The translations under genes were made by a program, and so were the position numbers. Under the pieces are notes generated by a model that was not told the DNA's origin, ran no database searches, and saw only the letters and a program-made list of their open reading frames with translations. A stretch of 64,000 nt of DNA from NCBI GenBank assembly GCA_900315585.1, contig OMZP01000028.1, positions 1 to 64,000 on the forward strand, written 5' to 3'. Below are positions 59,183-64,000 of this stretch, in pieces; positions within the stretch are counted from its first letter, which is position 1, and each line of letters begins with the position of its first letter. Source of the stretch: an uncultured Eubacteriales bacterium (lineage in GTDB: Bacteria > Bacillota > Clostridia > Christensenellales > Aristaeellaceae).

Positions 59183-62100
59183 CTATACCGCCAGCGTTCC
59201 CCCGCCGGAGAGCAGGCACAGCAGCCGCTCCTTGACGGGCCTTCCGGTGATGCGCTCCAGGGCCAGGGCGTAGACCTTCAGCTGCTTTTCGTAGTGGGCG
59301 CGCAGGGCGTCCATGTCGTCGGTTCGGTCGGTCTTGTAGTCCAGCAGCACCCACTGCCCGTCCTCCATAAAGCAGCAGTCGATGGTGCCCTGCACCAGCA
59401 GCTCCCCGCCGCCGAAGCGCGCCGCCTCCTCCTCGGTCAGGGCGTCCCCGGCCGGAAGGCGCACGTTGAAGGGCCACTCCCTTCGCACCTCCCCGGCCGA
59501 GCGGAGCCGCAGCCCCACGTCGCTCTCCAGGAACCGGGCCAGCTTTCCGGGCTCCACCGCGTCCCGCTGGCTCTCCAGGAGCAGCCGCCTCTCCGCGCAT
59601 ATATCCAGCTGTTTCCCCACAGCCTCGGCCAATGCGCTTCCGACGAGGCCGTCCAGGGCATGAAGGTCCAGCAGCTGCATACAGCGATGGTAGGCCGTGC
59701 CCCGCTCCGCGCCGGTCATCTTCTTCGCGTCCTCCGACAGGAAGGCCGGGCGCTCCAGCAGCGCGGGCAGCTCCTCCGGCCCCTCCAGCTCCCGCAGCAG
59801 CCCCGAAGCCGTGAGTTTCAGGGGCTTTTTTGCGTCCTCCGGGTTCGGGTACTGCCAGGCCAGCTGGGCGTCCAGTTCCGGTTCGGCGTAGTCCTCCGGG
59901 CGGGCCATCACGTCCTCGAACAGCTTTCGCGCCTCCCCAGCCTCCGAGGTCTCCTCGGCGCGGATCGACCCCGCTGGGATGACCTCCAGGCCGGAATGCA
60001 GGGGCAGACCCTCCGCCTCCGCGGCGCAGCGGGCCGCCATGACGAGATCCAGGTGGCTGGTCGCCGCGAAGGGCGAGGCCGACAGCGCCTCCCAGCGCGA
60101 CCGGGCCCGATCCGCGTCCTTCACCGTGCCCACCAGCACCAGCTGCTCCTGGGCGCGGGTGAGCATCACGTAGAGAATGCGCATCTCCTCCGCCGCGTCC
60201 TCCCGCCGCTGCCGGGCCATGATGGCCGCCTGCGGCAGGGTCAGCCGCCGGGTGCGCAGGTCCGGGTCGAAGTAGCTCATGCCCACGCCTAGGTCCCGGT
60301 GGGACAGCAGCGGGGCGCTGGTCTTTTCCACGCGGTACTTCTTGGAAAGCTGGGCCCCGAACACCACCCGGAACTCCAATCCCTTGCTCTTGTGCACGCT
60401 CATCAGGCGCACCACGTTGTCGTTCTCCCCCAGCAGGTGGGCCGCGTCGCCGTCGCCCTTCTGCTTGAGGTGTTCCGTGTACGTCAAAAACCGGGTCAGG
60501 GAGCCGGAAAACTCCCCGTCGAAGGCGGCGGCGCTGGACACGAACTGATCCAGGTTCGCCTGCCGCTGGGCCCCGCCGGGCAGGGCGCCGGCATAGGTGT
60601 AGAAGCCGCTCTCGTCCAGCACCAGCCGGGTGAAGTCCCCCAGGCTCAGGCTGCCCAGCTTCAGCCGCCAGCTTTTCAGCAGGTCGAAGAAGGTCCTGAG
60701 CTTCTTTGCGGTGTCGTCGTCATATTCTTCGGCGTAAGCCCGGGCCGCGTCCACATAGGCCTCGTTCCGATGGGCGATGCGGATGCGGGCCAGCTCGTCC
60801 GCGGTCAGCCCCACCGCCGGGGAGCGCAGCATGGCGATCAGCTCCACGTCGCTCCTGCCGTTGGCGATCAGCCGCAGCATCGAGGTCAGCCACAGGATCT
60901 CCACCGACTCAAAGTAGCCCGTCTGGCCGTCGGCGTAGGCGGGAATGCCCTGGGAGAGCAGCACCGGCATCATGGCCGAGAAGGCCGTGGCCTTGCTGCG
61001 GGTGAGGATGGCGAAGTCCCGGAATTTCAGCGTCGGGTCCTCGGCCATGCGGCGGCGGATCTCCCGGGCGATCAGCGCGCCCTCCCGCTCCATGGCCTCG
61101 GTGGCGGCGATGGCCGCCTCGGAGCCCGCGGGCGCGTCCTCCACGTCCGCATTGGAGTCGATCAGCAGGATGGACACGTCCGTCCCCTCCGTCTCGGGAA
61201 GGCCGGGGTTCAGCCGGGCCAGCGCGTCATAGGTGATCTCCGAGGCCCCGCCGGTCATGGCCCGCTCGAACACCAGGTTCACGAAGTCCAATATGCCCTT
61301 GCGGGAGCGGAAGTTCCGGGTCAGGGGCAAAAGCAGCCCGCCCTCGCCCCGGCCATAGGCCGCGTACTTGTCCAGGAACAGCCGCGGCTCGGCCAGGCGG
61401 AAGCGGTAGATGCTCTGCTTCACGTCGCCCACCATGAACAGGTTGTCCGCCCGGCAGATGGCCCGCACCAGCGCCTCCTGGATGTCGGAGGTGTCCTGGT
61501 ACTCGTCCACAAAGACGTAGTCATACCGCTCCCGGACGCTCCTGGCCGTGTCAGGGTCTTGAAGGGCTCGCAGCGTGCGGTGCTCCAGGTCCGAATAGGT
61601 CAGGCCGGACTGCTCCGCCTTACCCGCCTCATACAGTTCCGAAGCCCGGAGGGCGATCCCCGACAGGGTCTCGATCTCCCCGCCCAGCTTGATCGCGTCC
61701 TCCCGGGCCACGGCCAGGTTCAGCTGCTTCAACACGATCTTCGCCAGCGCGTCCTTGGCCGAATCCCGCAGCTGCTTCACCGCCTCCAGGGCTTCCTCGT
61801 CCACGGGCTCGCTGCGCCTGCCCCCGACGGCCCGGGCGGCCTTGAAGTCGGAAAGGGCCCGGAAAAGCTCGTCGTAGTCGGACAGGGCCAGCATCCCGGT
61901 GAGGGCCTCCACGTCCGCGCGGATGGCATTGGCATAGTGCACCGGACATCCGGGCAGGGCGAGGGCCTGGCGCAGGTGCACCAGCGCCGTGCCGATGGAA
62001 CGCTTCGCCGCGTCCTTCAATTCATCCTGCCACAGGGCAAGCCGCGCGTCGTCGCACCGGGCGGCCTCTTTGAGCCACGCCTGTGGGTCGGGCCGGTCCT

Positions 62101-62620
62101 GCATCCGCTCCAGCAGCAGCTCCGCCGCCGCCCGGACTCCCGCGGGGCCCCGGCCGTAGTCCAGCGCCAGCAGCGCCTCGCCCCCGGCCTGGTAGGCCTC
62201 CTCCAGGGCCTGGGTCATGGCCTCGTCCACCAGCCGCGCGTTCACCGCGTCGTCCAGCACGCGAAATGCCGGGTCGACCCCGGCGGTTTCAAAGTGGGTG
62301 CGCAGGAAATCCGAGCAGAAGGCGTGGAGGGTGGAGATGGAGGCCCCGTCCAGCTTCAACAGCTGGTCCCGGCAGCGCCCGTCCCCCGCCGCCGCCCGCG
62401 CCGTCAGCTCCCGGGAGAGCTTGGCGCGCATGTCGGAGGCCGCCGCCCGGGTGAAGGTCACCACCAGCATGCGATCCACGTCCGCGCCCTCATCCGCGAT
62501 CAGGCGCAGCACCCGCTCCACCAGCACGGTGGTCTTGCCGGAGCCCGCCGCCGCGCTGAGCAGGATGTTGCTGCCTCGCGCCTCGATGGCCCGAAGCTGT
62601 TCGCTGGTCCAGTTTGGCAT
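59183..62620 (-). CDS. addA: ATP-dependent helicase/nuclease subunit A (AddA)
   Basis: Helicase-nuclease half of the AddAB complex that processes double-strand breaks. The 1145 residues carry all UvrD-type motifs: TSEQLRAIEARGSNILLSAA leading to AAGSGKTT near 25, VVTFTRAAASDMR, VFVDEYQDTSDIQE, GDVKQSIYRFR, RLMSVHKSKGLEF and ILYVMLTRAQEQL. The C-terminal nuclease has LLVQGTIDCCF, then WVLLDYKTDR. It is somewhat shorter than the usual 1200-1250. GGGAGGCAAGTCC precedes the ATG. AddB is normally next to it but is not in the window. Confidence 0.96.
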   Translation of the reverse strand: MPNWTSEQLRAIEARGSNILLSAAAGSGKTTVLVERVLRLIADEGADVDRMLVVTFTRAAASDMRAKLSRELTARAAAGDGRCRDQLLKLDGASISTLHAFCSDFLRTHFETAGVDPAFRVLDDAVNARLVDEAMTQALEEAYQAGGEALLALDYGRGPAGVRAAAELLLERMQDRPDPQAWLKEAARCDDARLALWQDELKDAAKRSIGTALVHLRQALALPGCPVHYANAIRADVEALTGMLALSDYDELFRALSDFKAARAVGGRRSEPVDEEALEAVKQLRDSAKDALAKIVLKQLNLAVAREDAIKLGGEIETLSGIALRASELYEAGKAEQSGLTYSDLEHRTLRALQDPDTARSVRERYDYVFVDEYQDTSDIQEALVRAICRADNLFMVGDVKQSIYRFRLAEPRLFLDKYAAYGRGEGGLLLPLTRNFRSRKGILDFVNLVFERAMTGGASEITYDALARLNPGLPETEGTDVSILLIDSNADVEDAPAGSEAAIAATEAMEREGALIAREIRRRMAEDPTLKFRDFAILTRSKATAFSAMMPVLLSQGIPAYADGQTGYFESVEILWLTSMLRLIANGRSDVELIAMLRSPAVGLTADELARIRIAHRNEAYVDAARAYAEEYDDDTAKKLRTFFDLLKSWRLKLGSLSLGDFTRLVLDESGFYTYAGALPGGAQRQANLDQFVSSAAAFDGEFSGSLTRFLTYTEHLKQKGDGDAAHLLGENDNVVRLMSVHKSKGLEFRVVFGAQLSKKYRVEKTSAPLLSHRDLGVGMSYFDPDLRTRRLTLPQAAIMARQRREDAAEEMRILYVMLTRAQEQLVLVGTVKDADRARSRWEALSASPFAATSHLDLVMAARCAAEAEGLPLHSGLEVIPAGSIRAEETSEAGEARKLFEDVMARPEDYAEPELDAQLAWQYPNPEDAKKPLKLTASGLLRELEGPEELPALLERPAFLSEDAKKMTGAERGTAYHRCMQLLDLHALDGLVGSALAEAVGKQLDICAERRLLLESQRDAVEPGKLARFLESDVGLRLRSAGEVRREWPFNVRLPAGDALTEEEAARFGGGELLVQGTIDCCFMEDGQWVLLDYKTDRTDDMDALRAHYEKQLKVYALALERITGRPVKERLLCLLSGGGTLAV

Positions 62621-62654
62621 GGACTTGCCTCCCGTCTGTTTGTGTCTATTCTAT

Positions 62655-62858
62655 CGTACGGAGCATGAGAGAGTGAGGAATGGGGAGTGAGGAGTGAGGA
62701 ATGAGGAGTGAGGAATGAGGAATGGCGGTTCAAATCCCTTCGGGATTTGTCCTTATTCTGTATTCTGGAGAACCGGATTGCCACGTCGGGTCCCATTAAT
62801 CAAAGAAATCCGCAAGGATTTCTTCATTCATTCTCCATTCTCCATTTTCCATCGCCGC
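62655..62858. repeat. Family A repeat between the glycosyltransferase and addA
   Basis: GAGGAATGGGGAGTGAGGAG and facing ATTCATTCTCCATTCTCCAT arms, with AAATCCCTTCGGGATTT and AAATCCGCAAGGATTT inside. A GAACCGGATTGCCACG module lies in the centre. It begins at the glycosyltransferase stop codon. No addA promoter was recognised in it. Confidence 0.75.
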
Positions 62859-63722
62859 TCAGTCTTTCAGCGATTCCAGCGGCTCGAAGGGCGCGCCGGT
62901 GCGCTGGTGCTCCAGGATCTTGGCGTCCACCAGCGTGCGATACCAGCGATGGTACATGTAGTGGTAGAGGAAGCCCTCCTTGCCGTCCAGGAAGCCCAGC
63001 TTGAACACATAGGAATAGATGAACAGCAGCCAGCAGCGGAAGAACATGGGCAGGCGGTAGTACAGGCCGAACTTCCGATTGCGGGTGTGCTGGTTCGTGC
63101 TGTCCAGCGCGCCCTGCTCCAGCGTGCCCTCGAAATGGGCGAAGTAGTCCCGCACCTCCCGGCCCGCGTACCAGTTCAGCTTGTTGATGTAGTGGCTCAT
63201 GTCCTTGTAGTCGTAGTGCAGGAAACGCTCCTGGGCCAGCACGGACGTGCCCCTGGACAGCAGCGTATGCTCGTCCATGTTGCGGTCCTCGATGCGCCCG
63301 ATGCCAGTCTTGAACACCATCAGCTTGCGCTTCATGTCCTTGGCGTGGGCCAGTTTTCTGCCCATGAAGTACATCCACGCCCTCATTACGATGCCGTTCA
63401 CGTCGTCGCTGGCGTGCGCCCGCATCAGCGCCTCCAGCTCCGCGCAGAGGGCCGGGGTCAGGCGCTCGTCCGCGTCCAGGCGCAGGGTCCAGGCGGTGTC
63501 GATGCCGGTGTTGTCCAAAGCCCAGTTGAACTGGCGGGCGTAGTTTTCAAAGGGATGCTCGAACACCTCCGCCCCCTCGGCGCGGGCGATGTCCCGGGTA
63601 GCGTCGGTGCTGCCGCTGTCCACCACGACCACGCGCCGGGCAAACCCCCGCATCGAGCGCAGGCAGTCCGGCAGGTTCTTTTCCTCGTTTTTCGTCAGCA
63701 CCACGGCGGTGATGTCGGCCAT
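62859..63722 (-). CDS. Family 2 glycosyltransferase
   Basis: A 287-residue GT-A fold enzyme that adds a sugar to a cell-surface glycan. It resembles the WaaE/KdtX-like group: ITAVVLTKNEEKNLPDCLRSM, RRVVVVDSGSTDATRDIA with the nucleotide-binding Asp, and WTLRLDADERLTPAL with the metal DxD. The C-terminal part is hydrophobic and basic (FRCWLLFIYSYVFKLGFLDG), suggesting membrane association. Donor and acceptor are unknown. AAAGGATGATAGC precedes the ATG. It is not linked to other cell-wall genes in the window. Confidence 0.92.
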   Translation of the reverse strand: MADITAVVLTKNEEKNLPDCLRSMRGFARRVVVVDSGSTDATRDIARAEGAEVFEHPFENYARQFNWALDNTGIDTAWTLRLDADERLTPALCAELEALMRAHASDDVNGIVMRAWMYFMGRKLAHAKDMKRKLMVFKTGIGRIEDRNMDEHTLLSRGTSVLAQERFLHYDYKDMSHYINKLNWYAGREVRDYFAHFEGTLEQGALDSTNQHTRNRKFGLYYRLPMFFRCWLLFIYSYVFKLGFLDGKEGFLYHYMYHRWYRTLVDAKILEHQRTGAPFEPLESLKD

Positions 63723-63784
63723 GCTATCATCCTTTCAGCATCATCAGGGACTGTCTCAAAATATATCCGGACGTTGCAATCATC

Positions 63785-63965
63785 TCTGTAGGGGCGGCAT
63801 TCATGCCGCCCGCGGACGCCATGAATGGCGTCCCTACGGTGGAAACCCGACCGGCTCGATGTTTTGATACTAAATTCCTTCTAAAACATGTACAAATGCG
63901 GAGTGGATTTTTTGTTCTGGCAAAGCTGAGCGGAGGGAGGCGATGCAGCGCATCGTTGACCTCTT
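63785..63965. repeat. Repeat families F and E near the window end
   Basis: GTAGGGGCGGCATTCATGCC with its inverse (63789-63836) is a family F copy. GATACTAAATTCCTTCTAAA onward (63866-63960) is a family E copy, broken off after the GCGATGCAGCGCATCG hairpin. The remaining bases to 64000 show no gene. Confidence 0.75.
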
Positions 63966-64000
63966 TAGGGGGCAGAGAAGAAACGACCTCTTCCGTCACG

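Overview
The window comes from a GC-rich bacterium of the Firmicutes, most likely an uncultured gut or rumen member of the Clostridia. Three things suggest this: a FabK/FabT-type fatty-acid operon, several ABC importers with typical Gram-positive signal peptides but few local ATPases, and a CDP-glycerol glycerophosphotransferase. This placement is an inference. No rRNA, plasmid, phage, CRISPR or transposase gene was seen. Nearly every base outside the genes is either a promoter or leader, or one of several families of short palindromic repeats.

Layout. 0.3-2.6 kb: polar amino-acid ABC importer (minus strand). 2.7-7.2 kb: GH27 alpha-galactosidase overlapping a zinc-ribbon protein, tRNA-Leu(UAA), a small secreted protein, a histidine phosphatase with a cytidylate-kinase-like protein, and a PHP-domain protein. 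7.3-22.6 kb: a mannan/galactomannan-oligosaccharide locus. The minus strand carries a cellobiose-2-epimerase-like enzyme, GH36 alpha-galactosidase, two SGNH/acetyl-esterase-like proteins, a GH130 phosphorylase and a phosphohexomutase. Divergent from it are an AraC regulator, a sugar-binding protein, two permeases and a second AraC regulator. 23-29 kb: an esterase, rplM-rpsI behind a leader, a YkvI-like protein, a P-loop/membrane pair, a NUDIX hydrolase, an acetyltransferase and rpiB. 29-37.1 kb: an oligopeptide importer whose OppC carries a very large extracytoplasmic insertion. 37.3-39.5 kb: a membrane protein, a PNPOx-like protein and a DUF362 protein. 39.8-42.3 kb: a second amino-acid importer. 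42.4-48.2 kb: a fatty-acid synthesis operon (MarR/FabT-fabH-acp-fabK-fabG-fabF-fabZ) without fabD or acc genes. 48.4-49.6 kb: a CDP-glycerol glycerophosphotransferase. 49.7-59.2 kb: an aromatic amino-acid operon (DAHP synthase, tyrA, a GNAT gene, aroB, aroA, aroC, pheA, a fused aroE-aroK, aroQ). 59.2-63.7 kb: addA and a glycosyltransferase.

How the genes work together. The aromatic block encodes all seven shikimate steps from DAHP synthase to chorismate, plus the branches to prephenate, phenylpyruvate and hydroxyphenylpyruvate. It is preceded by a consensus promoter, a GTG-started 18-residue leader peptide with eight Tyr/Phe codons, and three mutually exclusive RNA pairings ending in an intrinsic terminator. 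That is a classical ribosome-mediated attenuator, and it is the most notable regulatory system in the window. In the mannan locus the enzymes match the known route: deacetylate and degalactosylate the oligosaccharide, epimerise mannobiose to mannosylglucose, phosphorolyse it, then convert mannose 1-phosphate to the 6-phosphate.

Repeats. At least six families occur. One has a complete 188-bp copy with 11-bp terminal inverted repeats and 3-bp flanking direct repeats. Another repeatedly sits exactly at gene stop codons inside operons. One repeat insertion between the GH130 and esterase genes is flanked by a 23-bp direct duplication that contains the end of the GH130 gene.
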